Source of the DNA: Streptomyces sp. WM6386
GTDB lineage: Bacteria > Actinomycetota > Actinomycetes > Streptomycetales > Streptomycetaceae
Length of the DNA stretch: 64,000 nucleotides
Assembly (NCBI RefSeq): GCF_000972385.1
Contig: NZ_JXTE01000043.1
Span: 1-64,000, forward strand
Reading direction: 5' to 3'
In this document: positions 7,419 through 16,700 of the stretch, one piece after another
Layout: every line of letters begins with the position of its first letter
Numbering within the stretch: the first letter of the stretch is position 1
Made by a program: the position numbers and the translations under genes
The notes under the pieces: generated by a model
Databases searched by the model: none
Told to the model about the DNA's origin: nothing
What the model saw: only the letters and a program-made list of their open reading frames with translations

Positions 7419-8366
7419 ATGGAACAGGTAAGTGAGACCTTCACAGTCGATCTGCGCCGTCTGACCGTCCTGCGCGAACTCCAGCGCCGGGGCAGTCTGG
7501 CGAGAACGGCCGAGGCCCTGCACCTGACCCCGTCGGCGGTCTCGCAACAGCTCTCCGCGCTGGCCCGCGAGATCGGGGCACCCCTGACGGAACGGGACGG
7601 CCGAGGCGTGCGGCTCACCGGACAGGCCCGCGTCCTGCTGGCCCACGCCGACGAGATCGCCGCCCAACTGGAGCGGGCCCGGGCCGACTTGGCGGCGTAC
7701 GGGAGCGGCGGCCGCGGCTCGGTGACCATCGGCTGCTTCTCCAGCGGCATCCTGGGCCTGCTGCCGGGAGTGCTGCGAGGACTGGCCGAACACCTCCCGC
7801 ACGTCCGCGTCGACGTCGTGGAGGCGGAACCGCCGGACCTGTTCACGGCCCTGGACGCCGGCCAGGTGGACGTGGCCGTGGCGGTGGACTTCGCGGCGAC
7901 CCCGCCCCACACGGACCGCCGCTACAGCCGGTCCGACCTGCTGACGGACGTGATGGACATCGTGGTCCCGGCGGAGCACCGGCTGGCGGGACGCGGGCGG
8001 GTTCCGCTGCGGGAGCTGGCCGGCGAGACCTGGATCGCGGGGGACGCCCGCAGCTGCGTGGGCGCGATCGCCCGCGCCGTCTGCGCGACGTCCGGCTTCA
8101 CCCCGGACATCCGGCACGCCGTGAACGACTGGGGCGCGCTGGCGGCCCTGGTGGAGGCGGGAGCGGGCGTGGCCCTGATCCCCCGCCTGGTCCACCCCCT
8201 GTACGCCCACCGCGCACTGGCGGTACTGACCCCGCAGGGCGCCCCTCCCTCACGGAACATCTTCGCGGCGGTCCGCACCGGCGCGGAAGCGGACCCGGTC
8301 CTGGAGGTGATCCGGGACCAGCTGGGCGCGGAGGCGCGGCGATTGGCAGATGTGTCCCAGACCTAG
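7419..8366 (+). CDS. LysR-family transcriptional regulator
   Basis: 315 residues. The N-terminal helix-turn-helix covers about residues 8-66 (RRGSLARTAEALHLTPSAVS, then QQLSALAREIG). The rest is a periplasmic-binding-protein-like effector domain (SVTIGCFSSGILGLLPGVL; LVEAGAGVALIPRLV). The divergent hydrolase gene 50 bases away is the default target for this family. Effector unknown. Confidence 0.9.
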   Translation: MEQVSETFTVDLRRLTVLRELQRRGSLARTAEALHLTPSAVSQQLSALAREIGAPLTERDGRGVRLTGQARVLLAHADEIAAQLERARADLAAYGSGGRGSVTIGCFSSGILGLLPGVLRGLAEHLPHVRVDVVEAEPPDLFTALDAGQVDVAVAVDFAATPPHTDRRYSRSDLLTDVMDIVVPAEHRLAGRGRVPLRELAGETWIAGDARSCVGAIARAVCATSGFTPDIRHAVNDWGALAALVEAGAGVALIPRLVHPLYAHRALAVLTPQGAPPSRNIFAAVRTGAEADPVLEVIRDQLGAEARRLADVSQT

Positions 8367-8414
8367 GCGCAAAACCGCAGGTCGCCGGGGTCCGGCGTAG
8401 GACGGATCTGCCGA

Positions 8415-9047
8415 TCACCCAAACCTGGGGATGGACCTTGCCACCCGCTGCTCCAGGCGCTTCCGGCGCTCCGGCCATTCGGCTGCCGTGATCGAGAAGA
8501 TCGCCGAGTCCCTCAGGTGGTTGTCCTCGCCGGGGGCCCAGGAGCGGGACCAGTTGCGCAGGACGCCCTCGAAGTGGGCGCCGACGCTTTCGATCGCCGC
8601 TCGGGAGCGGGCGTTTCTGGCGTCCGTCTTCAGGTCCACTCTCGACACGTTCCACACCTCGAAGGCGTGGCGGAAGAGGAGGAGCTTGGCCTCGGCGTTG
8701 ACGCCGGTGCCCTGGGAGGAACGGGCCAGCCAGGTGAAGCCGATCTCGATCGCGTCCAGGGTGTCGTCCGAGCGCCAGCTGCGCGGCTCCCAGTAGGACG
8801 TCGCGCCCACCACGCGGCCCGTCGCCCTGGAGATCTGGGCGTACGGTGCCAGCCGGCCGGTCGCGGCCCGGGCGAGCTGCGCGTCGACGTAGTCCGCCAC
8901 CTCGTCGGCCCTCGGCACCCAGGTGAACGCGTACGTGCCCCGGTCCTCCTCCGCCGCCACCGCCAACTCGGTCACATGCGAGTGCGAGAGCGGCTCCAGG
9001 CGCACCAACTCACCCTCCAGCACCGGACCTTCAAGCTTGAACGCCAT
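8415..9047 (-). CDS. RimJ/RimL-type GNAT acetyltransferase
   Basis: 210 residues. The sequence follows the RimJ/RimL-like Acetyltransf_3 pattern: [17 protein letters not shown] at the N-terminus, [11 protein letters not shown], then [20 protein letters not shown] as the acetyl-CoA-binding strand and loop, and the signature helix [20 protein letters not shown]. The C-terminal [15 protein letters not shown] is also typical. These proteins N-acetylate small molecules or protein N-termini; the substrate here is unknown. The start codon lies inside the last codons of the upstream aroA-like gene (17-base overlap), so the two are translationally linked. Confidence 0.85.
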   Translation of the reverse strand: MAFKLEGPVLEGELVRLEPLSHSHVTELAVAAEEDRGTYAFTWVPRADEVADYVDAQLARAATGRLAPYAQISRATGRVVGATSYWEPRSWRSDDTLDAIEIGFTWLARSSQGTGVNAEAKLLLFRHAFEVWNVSRVDLKTDARNARSRAAIESVGAHFEGVLRNWSRSWAPGEDNHLRDSAIFSITAAEWPERRKRLEQRVARSIPRFG

Positions 9048-10284
9048 CCCCCAGCCGACCCTTCAACTCCGCGAACACCTCGTGGAAACCGGGGAAAGTC
9101 TTGCGTACGCACCCCGGGTCGTCGAACGAAATACCCGGCACGCGCAACCCCGTGACCGCGAAGGACATGACGATGCGGTGGTCGCCGAACGAGGTGATCT
9201 CCGCGCCCGCACCGGCCGCACCCGGCTGGATCTCGATCCAGTCCGGACCCGTCGTCACCCGCGCCCCGAGCCGTCGCAGGTTCTGCGCGCACGCCTCCAG
9301 GCGGTCGCACTCCTTGACCCGGGTGTTCGCCACGTCCTCGATACGGACCGGGCCGTCCGCGAAGGGCGCGATCGCCGCCAGCGTCGGCATCGTGTCCGAG
9401 ATGTCCCGCATGTTGACGGTCAGGCCGCGCAGTGCGGCCGTCCCCCGGACCGTCGTGCCCGACGCGCCGACCGACACCTGCGCGCCCATCCGCCGCAGTA
9501 CGTCGACGAAGCCCAGGTCGCCCTGGAGCGCGCCGGTCCCCAGGCCCGGGACCGTCACCTCGGCGCCCGGGGTCACCGCCGCCGCGGCGAAGAAGTAACT
9601 GGCCGTGGAGGCGTCCGGTTCGATCGCGTACGTCGTCGCGCGGTAGCCGCCCGGCGGGACCAGGAAGACGTTCCCCTCCCGGCCGACCTCCACGCCGAAC
9701 GCCCGCATCATCGCGATCGTGATCTCCACGTACGGCACCGAGACCAGGTCCGTCACCCGGATCCGCAGGCCCTTGCGGGTCAGCGGGCCGAGGAGCAGCA
9801 GTGCGGTCAGGTACTGCGAGGACTGACCCGCGTCCAGCACCACCTCGCCGCCCTCGACGCCGGCCGCCCGTACCGTCAGCGGGTGGTGGCCCTCGGCCTG
9901 CTCGTGCCGCAGGTCCACGCCCAGGTCGCGCAGGGCACGGGTCAGGGGCAGCAGTGGCCTGCGCCGCATCTGCTCCGAGGCGTCGAAGCGGTACGTGCCG
10001 TGCCCGGCCGCCGCCAGTGTCGGCAGGAAGCGTGCCGTCGTCGCGCCGTCCCGGCAGTACACGTCCGCCTCGGGCACCGCGGGGCCCTGCGGGCGCCCGT
10101 CGACCTGCCACGCGTCCGGCGTCCGCCCCACCCGGTACCCGAGCCGCGTCAGCCCCTCCGCGAAGCCCTCCGTGTCGTCCGACCTCAGGGGACGCACGAG
10201 CGTGGTGACTCCGTCGGCCGCCGCCGCGAGAAAGAGTGCGCGGGCGGTGATGGACTTGGAACCGGGAATGTCGACTGCGGGCAT
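9031..10284 (-). CDS. aroA: 3-phosphoshikimate 1-carboxyvinyltransferase (EPSP synthase), divergent class
   Basis: 417 residues from the ATG at 10284; the upstream extension is not protein-like. It transfers enolpyruvate from PEP to shikimate-3-phosphate. Catalytic landmarks are present: [11 protein letters not shown] (K10, S11, R15), [11 protein letters not shown], the Asp of [25 protein letters not shown] with the catalytic Glu, DHRIVMSF and [11 protein letters not shown]. The loop normally reading G-N-A-G-T is C77-R-D-G-A-T-T-A-R85: Ala81 falls where E. coli has Gly96, and Asp79 where Asn94 is usual. This alters the PEP/glyphosate pocket. No other shikimate gene is nearby, and a GNAT gene overlaps downstream, so this may be a paralogue. 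Confidence 0.88.
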   Translation of the reverse strand: MPAVDIPGSKSITARALFLAAAADGVTTLVRPLRSDDTEGFAEGLTRLGYRVGRTPDAWQVDGRPQGPAVPEADVYCRDGATTARFLPTLAAAGHGTYRFDASEQMRRRPLLPLTRALRDLGVDLRHEQAEGHHPLTVRAAGVEGGEVVLDAGQSSQYLTALLLLGPLTRKGLRIRVTDLVSVPYVEITIAMMRAFGVEVGREGNVFLVPPGGYRATTYAIEPDASTASYFFAAAAVTPGAEVTVPGLGTGALQGDLGFVDVLRRMGAQVSVGASGTTVRGTAALRGLTVNMRDISDTMPTLAAIAPFADGPVRIEDVANTRVKECDRLEACAQNLRRLGARVTTGPDWIEIQPGAAGAGAEITSFGDHRIVMSFAVTGLRVPGISFDDPGCVRKTFPGFHEVFAELKGRLGDGVQA

Positions 10285-10644
10285 ACCCTCATGATCGGCC
10301 GACGTCCCCCTCCGACGCCGGGCCGTCCACGGGATGGACCACCCACGACGACCGACACCTCCGGACGAGACCCACCGCAGCCTCGGGCGACCGGCCAACC
10401 GCACTGCACCGGAGAACAGCACCGCCCGACCGAGGACAGGCGCACTGGCCCGAAGTGGCGGCCCATCCGTCCCGTTGACCCCGGGCTCACCAACTTCCGG
10501 GATTCGGGGCCAACCCGGGAACCCCGCCCCACCCCCGCTCGTCCAACCCGCAAGCTGTCGGAGAGTCACCGCGGTGCGGTGTCGGCCTCGCTGCTGGCTG
10601 CGAACGCTGACTTACCCTCTCCGCCGTACTGCGGCCGGCAGCAC

Positions 10645-10686
10645 GCCGCCATCGGCGCGCCCCCCTCCAACAGCGCCGATGGCGGC
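10645..10686. other. strong 14-bp hairpin between divergent genes
   Basis: GCCGCCATCGGCGC (10645-10658) pairs perfectly with GCGCCGATGGCGGC (10673-10686) across a 14-base C-rich loop. No T-tract follows. It lies upstream of both flanking genes, so a terminator role is odd; a leader or attenuator structure, or the tail of a small transcript, is possible. Confidence 0.5.
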
Positions 10687-10743
10687 CCCTCATTGCCGGG
10701 CCCCGGGCTGACCCCGGGTTAATGTGCACTCCCTTGACTGGCA

Positions 10744-10780
10744 GAAACTTCCCGGATATTGGTGACTCCTCGGAAGTTTC
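10744..10780. promoter_or_regulatory. spaced inverted repeat upstream of the glycosidase
   Basis: GAAACTTCC (10744-10752) and GGAAGTTTC (10772-10780), perfect arms separated by 19 bases, ending 31 bases before the GTG start. It could be an operator with two half-sites or a leader hairpin. It does not match the DasR consensus. Confidence 0.4.
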
Positions 10781-10811
10781 CTTCAGCGGATCACCTCCGG
10801 AAGGAGCGCAC

Positions 10812-12590
10812 GTGCCCTCCAGACGTACCGTCCTCGCCGCCACCGCGGGAGTCGCCGCCACCCTCGCCGCCGGCGGGACCGCATACGCGGACGACAAGAA
10901 GCTCCGCTCCCTCGTCTCCCGTATGACCCTGGAAGAGAAGGTCGGCCAGCTCTTCGTGATGCGGGTCTACGGCCACTCCGCCACCGCCCCCGACCAGGCC
11001 GACATCGACGCCAACCTCAAGGAGATCGGCGTCCGCACGGCCGCCGAACTGATCGCCAAGTACCGCGTCGGCGGCATCATCTACTTCACCTGGGCGCACA
11101 ACACCCGGGATCCGCACCAGATCGCCGACCTGTCCAACGGCATCCAGAAGGCGTCCCTCACCCTCCCCCGGGGCCTGCCCGTCCTCGTCTCCACCGACCA
11201 GGAGCACGGCATCGTCTGCCGGGTGGGCGAGCCCGCCACCCTCTTCCCGGGCGCGATGGCCATCGGTGCCGGCCGCTCCCGCAAAGACGCCCGCACCCTG
11301 GGCCGTATCGCGGGGCGGGAGCTCAGAGCCCTGGGCATCCGGCAGAACTACTCCCCCGTCGCCGACGTCAACGTCAACGCGGCCAACCCCGTCATCGGTG
11401 TCCGCTCCTTCGGCGCCGACCCGGGCGCGGTGGCCGCGATGGTGGCCGCCGAGGTCGGCGGGTACCAGCGGTCGCGGCAGGTCGCCGCCACCGCCAAGCA
11501 CTTCCCCGGACACGGGGACACCGCCGTCGACAGCCACTACGGCTTCCCGGTCATCACCCACACCCGCGCCCAGTGGGACAAGCTCGACGCTCCCCCGTTC
11601 CGCGCGGCGATCGCCGCCGGCATCGACTCGATCATGACCGCGCACATCATGGTCCCGGCCCTCGACGACTCCGGTGATCCGGCCACACTCTCCCGCCCCA
11701 TCCTGAACGGCATCCTGCGCGAGGAGCTCGGCTACGACGGTGTGATCGTCACCGACTCCCTCGGCATGGAGGGCGTCCGCACGAAGTACGGTGACGACCG
11801 CGTGCCCGTGCTCGCGCTGAAGGCGGGGGTGGACCAGCTCCTCAACCCGCCGAACCTGGACGTCGCCTGGAACGCCGTCCTGAAGGCCGTACGGGACGGG
11901 GAGCTGACCGAGGCAAGGCTCGACGAGTCGATCCTGCGGGTGCTGCGGCTGAAGGCGAAGCTGCGGCTCTTCGAGGCTCCGTACGTCAGCCAGGCCGGCG
12001 TCACCCGGACCGTCGGCATCCCCGCGCACCTCGCGGAGGCCGACCGGATCGCCCAGCGGACGACGACGCTGCTGGTCAACAAGGGCAGGTTGCTGCCCCT
12101 GTCGCCGCGCAGGCTCCTCGTCGTCGGCGCCGACCCGGCCTCCCCGTCCGGTACGACGGGCCCGCCGACCGGCGTGCTCGCGGCCGCGTTCACCGAGCTC
12201 GGCTTCACGGCCACGGCCCTGTCGACCGGTACGGCACCGTCCGCCGCCACCATCGCCAAGGCGGTCGCGGCGGCGCAGGACGTGGACGCGGTGGTCGTGG
12301 GGACGTACAACGTCTCGGCGACCAGCAGCCAGAGGACGCTCGTCGAGCAGCTCGTCGCGACGGGCAGGCCGGTGGTCGCGATCGCGGTCCGCAACCCGTT
12401 CGACGTGGCTCAACTGCCCTCCGTACCGGCCGTCGTGGCCGCGTACTCCTGGACCGACGTCGAACTGCGGGCCGCCGCACGGGTGATCGCGGGGAGGGCG
12501 GCGCCGCGCGGGAGGCTGCCGGTGCCGGTGCAGAAGGCCGACGATCCGACCGCGGTGCTGTATCCGATCGGGTACGGCTTGTCGTATTAG
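10812..12590 (+). CDS. secreted family 3 beta-N-acetylglucosaminidase
   Basis: 592 residues from GTG 10812, preceded by GGAAGGAG six bases upstream. The N-terminus SRRTVLAATAGVAATLAAGG is a Tat-type signal, so export in folded form is likely. The GH3 catalytic barrel has the NagZ-subfamily signature KHFPGHGDTAVDSHYGFPV near residue 230, where His and Asp act as the general acid/base dyad. The nucleophile is predicted as Asp315 in GVIVTDSLGMEGV. A second alpha/beta GH3 C-terminal domain covers about 420-590. It removes GlcNAc from chitin or cell-wall fragments. From memory it corresponds to S. coelicolor SCO2758. The upstream spaced repeat may regulate it. Confidence 0.88.
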   Translation: MPSRRTVLAATAGVAATLAAGGTAYADDKKLRSLVSRMTLEEKVGQLFVMRVYGHSATAPDQADIDANLKEIGVRTAAELIAKYRVGGIIYFTWAHNTRDPHQIADLSNGIQKASLTLPRGLPVLVSTDQEHGIVCRVGEPATLFPGAMAIGAGRSRKDARTLGRIAGRELRALGIRQNYSPVADVNVNAANPVIGVRSFGADPGAVAAMVAAEVGGYQRSRQVAATAKHFPGHGDTAVDSHYGFPVITHTRAQWDKLDAPPFRAAIAAGIDSIMTAHIMVPALDDSGDPATLSRPILNGILREELGYDGVIVTDSLGMEGVRTKYGDDRVPVLALKAGVDQLLNPPNLDVAWNAVLKAVRDGELTEARLDESILRVLRLKAKLRLFEAPYVSQAGVTRTVGIPAHLAEADRIAQRTTTLLVNKGRLLPLSPRRLLVVGADPASPSGTTGPPTGVLAAAFTELGFTATALSTGTAPSAATIAKAVAAAQDVDAVVVGTYNVSATSSQRTLVEQLVATGRPVVAIAVRNPFDVAQLPSVPAVVAAYSWTDVELRAAARVIAGRAAPRGRLPVPVQKADDPTAVLYPIGYGLSY

Positions 12591-12599
12591 ACGTAGTGC

Positions 12600-12625
12600 G
12601 CGTACGCCACACACCCGGCGTACGC
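12600..12625. terminator. hairpin after the GH3 gene
   Basis: GCGTACGCC (12600-12608) and GGCGTACGC (12617-12625), 9-bp perfect stem with an 8-base loop, 9 bases after the glycosidase stop. No T-tract follows, as is common in Streptomyces. Confidence 0.55.
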
Positions 12626-12712
12626 CCCCCAAAGGGCGCAAAGCACCCCGCACGTCTGGCGTGTGCCCGCTGCGGCGGGTCACGCTGGGCGGGGGTATCC
12701 GGGGGGACTGCG

Positions 12713-13348
12713 ATGCGTGAGAGATGTTCCATGGGGGTGGTGTGCGCACTGCTGGCACTGCTCGCCGCCCTGTTGACGGGATGCCAGAACTCGACGGACG
12801 GCGCCACCACCGACGGTGACAGCCGGCTCAGCAACGAGGTCGCACCCACCCGGCCCTCGGGGTACGGGGCGGCCTTCCTCTCGGTCGACGAGTGCAGTTC
12901 CTTCGGAAAGACCAGCTTCACCGAGGTCTCGTGCACCAGCGAGCGGGCGGCGGCACGGGTCGTGGCGCGCTTCGACGGCGCGGTGGGCGACGGTCCGCTG
13001 TGCCCGGGCACCACGGACTTCGTGCTGCACATCAGCGAACAGAGCCCGTCCTCCGACGAGGACGGCGACGGCGCCGTCCCGCAGGGCTACGCCTGTATGC
13101 GCAACCTCACCCCACCGCACCCCGGCGACCCGGGCGGCGGAGGCGGTCCGCGCACCATCGTCGGCGACTGCGTCTACAGCTCCGGCGACGGCCAGGTCCG
13201 CGAGACGCCCTGCGACGGCAAGAGCGGGAAGAAACCGGAGTACGAGGTGACGAAGGCGACCGCGACCCGCGCGAAGTGCCCGGTGTCGACGGCGTTGTAC
13301 GTACAGCTCCAGGGCGAGAAACCGGTGGGCTGCGCCAGGCCGGTGTGA
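12713..13348 (+). CDS. putative lipoprotein of unknown function
   Basis: 211 residues from ATG 12713 (ATG 12731 is an alternative). The hydrophobic N-terminus ends in a lipobox, LLTGC, with the acylated Cys near residue 24, so it is anchored outside the cell membrane. The mature part contains several cysteines (SVDECSSFG, TEVSCTSE, DGPLCPGT, YACMRN, VGDCVYS, TPCDG, AKCPV, VGCARP), consistent with disulfides in the extracellular space. I do not recognise the family. It lies 71 bases upstream of the trypsin-co-occurring gene on the same strand and could be its operon partner, but nothing in its sequence requires that. Confidence 0.7.
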   Translation: MRERCSMGVVCALLALLAALLTGCQNSTDGATTDGDSRLSNEVAPTRPSGYGAAFLSVDECSSFGKTSFTEVSCTSERAAARVVARFDGAVGDGPLCPGTTDFVLHISEQSPSSDEDGDGAVPQGYACMRNLTPPHPGDPGGGGGPRTIVGDCVYSSGDGQVRETPCDGKSGKKPEYEVTKATATRAKCPVSTALYVQLQGEKPVGCARPV

Positions 13349-13419
13349 CTGGCTGACGGGGCACGCGGACGGCCCACTCCGGCGTGCGGCATATGCCAGG
13401 TTCACGAAGAGTGGCGTTC

Positions 13420-13752
13420 GTGACACCACTGACTCGGATACCCCTGGGTGGCGGAGGCTGGCTGCTGGTCGAGGAACCGGGTCCGCCGGACGCGGGGCCG
13501 GTGAAAGCCGGCCGCATCGGCGATACCGTGCGCGAGCTGCCGGTCACCCTCGAAGGCGCCCTGGAGCCGATCGCGGAGGCCGCTCGGGCCACCCTCGCTT
13601 CGCTGCGCAAGGCCCGGCCCGACGAGATCACCGTCGAGTTCGGCGTCGACCTCGCGTTCGAGGCCGGGGCCGTGATCACCAAGACCCAGGCCGGGTGCCA
13701 TCTGAAGGTGACCGTGGCCTGGAAGAACGACCCGCAGGCGGATGCGTCATGA
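13420..13752 (+). CDS. trypsin-co-occurring (Trypco1/CU044_2847-like) protein
   Basis: 110 residues from GTG 13420, chosen because GAAGAG lies eight bases upstream and the protein then begins TPLTRIPLGGGGWLLVEE, the usual opening strand of this family; GTG 13384 and ATG 13393 would add a poorly conserved leader. The body has the typical form: a strand-rich start, a helix (LEGALEPIAEAARATLASLR), then DEITVEFGVDLAFEAGAVIT and a final strand HLKVTVAWK. This small domain is known almost only as a companion of trypsin-like proteases in STAND-type conflict systems. Its last codon overlaps the start of the protease-STAND gene (ATGA at 13749-13752), so the two are made in step. Its biochemical role is unknown. 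Confidence 0.8.
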   Translation: MTPLTRIPLGGGGWLLVEEPGPPDAGPVKAGRIGDTVRELPVTLEGALEPIAEAARATLASLRKARPDEITVEFGVDLAFEAGAVITKTQAGCHLKVTVAWKNDPQADAS

Positions 13753-16700
13753 CCGGCGAGCAGGGTGCGCCGGGGGACGGCATGCCCTCCGACCTGCCGA
13801 CGGCGGTGGCCCAGATCCTCACCCCGGACGGCCGGGTGGCCGGGACCGGATTCCTGGTGGCCGAGGATGTGCTGGTCACCTGCGCGCACGTCGTCGAGGC
13901 GGCCGGCGGCGGTCCCGGCACGACGGTCCTGCTGTCCTTCCCGCACGTGGTCGACGCCGACCGGCTGGAGGGCAGCGTTCCGCAGGAGCTGTGGCGTTCC
14001 GCCGAGGACGAGGACGTGGCCTTCATCCGGCTCAGCGGTACGCCGGCCGGGGCGCGCGTCCTGCCGCTCGGCTCCTCGGAGGGCTGCCGGGGCCACAAGG
14101 TGCGCTCGTACGGATTCCCCTCGCAGGCCCATCCCGAAGGGCACTACGGCTACGCCGAGGCCGGCGATCCGCTGCCCGCCACGGACGACCGGGGCGCGCA
14201 TCTCCAGCTGACCGGCGCCAACGACCTCACCACCGGATTCAGCGGCGGCCCCGTCCTCGACGAGGTGACCGGCCTGGCCATCGGCATGCTCACCGAGATC
14301 ACCGCGCCGGACATGTGGGAACGCGGCCAGGGCATCGCGTACGCCACCCCCACCGAGGTTCTGCGGGAGATCCTGCCGGAGCTGGCCGAGCAGGAGGTGT
14401 GCCCGTACCGGGGCCTGGAGCCGTTCACCGCCGAGCATGCCCGATGGTTCCAGGGCCGGGCAGAGGCGGTACGGCAGGTCGTGGCGAACCTGGCCCGGCA
14501 ACGGCGGCTGACACTGCTGCTCGGGCCGTCCGGGTCGGGCAAGTCGTCGCTGATCCAGGCGGGCGTGCTGCGCGCGCTCGCGGAGGGGGAACTGCCGGGC
14601 AGTGACCGGTGGCTGCCGGTGCTGACGCGGCCCAGAAAGGACATGCTCGCCGAGATCGAGCGTGCCGGGCTGCCCGGGGCGAGCGAGGACGGCATCATCG
14701 CGGCCGTCAACCGCAGACTGGCGGCGGAGCTGTCGTTCGGGCGCGTCCTCCTCGTGATCGACCAGTTCGAGGAACTGCTGGTGCAGAGCACCAACGGCCG
14801 GCTGCGGAACCTGCTGGCCGTGATCGACGAGGTCACCGAGGCCGCCGACGCCTACACCAAGATCACCGTGATCCTGATCATGCGGGACGACTTCTATCCG
14901 CAACTGGCCGCTCTCGCCCCCAAGTTGCTGGACGCCGCCATGCCGGGCCTGCTCAACGTGCCGGGCACCCTCGGCCGGCAGGACCTGCACGACATCATCG
15001 TCCTGCCCGCCGAGGACGTCGGTCTCCGCTTCCAGCCGGGACTGCCCGAACGGATCATCGGCGACGTACTGGACATCACCCCCGGAGCGGCCATCACCCG
15101 CCAGGCGGCGGTCACCGTGCTGCCGCTGCTGGAGATGACGCTCCAGCAGCTGTGGAACCGGCGGCACGACGGATATCTCACCCACGAGGAGTACGAGCGC
15201 ATCGGAGAGGTCAGCGGCAGCGTCACCACATGGTGCGACAGCGCGCTCGACGAACTCTCCCCCGAGCAGCAGGACATCGCCCGACGGGCCCTCACCTCCC
15301 TGGTCCACCCCGGCGATCCCAGCCACAACATCACCGCCGTACGCACGCAGGTTCCCCTCCACGAGCTGCGCGACCTGGCGGCGGACCCGGGCGACGGGGA
15401 GGGGCGGACGGACGTCGACGCCGTCATCGCCGCGCTCGCCCGTCGCCGCATCATCACGACCCAGACGCTGCGGGCCCCGGAGCACCTCGGCGCCCAGCCC
15501 GGGGAACCGGTGGCCGAGCTGATCCATGAGGCCCTCATCCGCGACTGGGGCGCCCTGCGCAAGTGGGTGGACCAGGACCACCGCTTCCAGGACTGGCTCA
15601 ACCGCACCCGCGAACGCCAGGTCCACTGGGCCGACAGGAAGGACCCGGGGGACCTGCTGGGCGGGACGGCGCTGGAAGAGGGCATCGAGCTGTCCCAGCG
15701 GCGGCGACTCCCGGCGGACATCGCGGAGTTCCTGACGGCGAGCAAGCAGCGCCATCGGTCCGCGATCCGGCGGAACCGGATGCTCATCGGCGTCCTCAGC
15801 GGACTGCTGGTCCTCGCACTGCTGGCGGCGGGGGGTGCGCTGTGGCAGGGGATCAGGGTGGGCAACGCGAAGGAGCGGGCGCTGTCGCGGGAGCTTGCCG
15901 CGCAGTCCAGTGAACTCCTCGGCACCAACCCGGAACTCTCCGCGCTGCTGGCGGTCAAGGCCTACGGCAGCAGCCATACGTCCGAAGCCGTGGACAGCCT
16001 GAGCAGCGCCGCGGCCCTGCAGCCGCACCGCCGCCTGTACGGGCACGACGACGAGGTGCGTGCGGTGGCGTACAGCCCCGACGGTCGCGTCTTCGCCAGC
16101 GCCGGTGCCGACAACACCGTCCGGCTGCGTCACGCGACCACGATGAAGCCCCTCCGGAGATTCTTCGCGCACGACAATCCGGTGAACGCGGTGGCCTTCC
16201 ACCCCAAGAGCCACACCCTCGCAACCGCAGGCGCCGACCGGCTCGTCCGCCTGTGGAACCCGGCGGACGGCACACACCTAAGAACACTCGCTGAACACAC
16301 CGACCAGGTCAGGGCGGTGGCGTTCAGCCACGACGGCCGCACCATCGCAACCGGCAGCGACGACAAGACCGTCCGCCTGTGGGACACGAAAACCGGCAAA
16401 CACCTCAAGACCCTCAGAGGGCACACGGGTCATGTCACGTCAGTGGCCTTCCGCCCCAAGAGCCACACCCTCGCAACCGGCAGCGACGACAAGACCGTCC
16501 GCCTGTGGGACACGGAAGCCGGCGAACTCCTCACCACGCTCAAGGGCCACGAATATCCGGTGACTTCGGTGGCATTCAGCCCGGAGGGCGACACCCTTGC
16601 CACCACGGACGGCGACTACGTTCACCTGAGAGATCCGAGCACCGGCAAGAGCTGGACCGAGCTGTCGGACACAGCCCACGTGGTCGCCTTCAGCCCGGAC

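Larger units (their letters stand above)
10285..10811. other. 527-bp divergent intergenic region
   Basis: The region lies between the EPSP synthase and the secreted glycosidase, transcribed in opposite directions. I see no gene in it. It holds a 14-bp perfect hairpin (10645-10686), a 9-bp spaced inverted repeat (10744-10780) and a possible promoter: TTGACT at 10734-10739 with an A/T-rich stretch about 17 bases on. GGAAGGAG at 10798-10805 is the glycosidase ribosome-binding site. Confidence 0.6.

Noticed and set aside
10285..10569. N-terminal extension of the EPSP synthase
   Set aside because: The family begins near PGSKS; the extra 95 residues are proline/arginine-rich and have no counterpart in the family.
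10722..10811. Upstream extension of the GH3 protein
   Set aside because: The GTG at 10812 has a strong ribosome-binding site and is followed directly by a Tat signal; the extension covers the inverted repeat and promoter-like sequence.
13107..16277. Very long open frame on the minus strand opposite the protease-STAND gene
   Set aside because: It is the GC-driven complement of a gene with clear domains; its amino-acid composition (Arg/Gly/Val/Asp/Gln-rich without domains) is typical of shadow frames.
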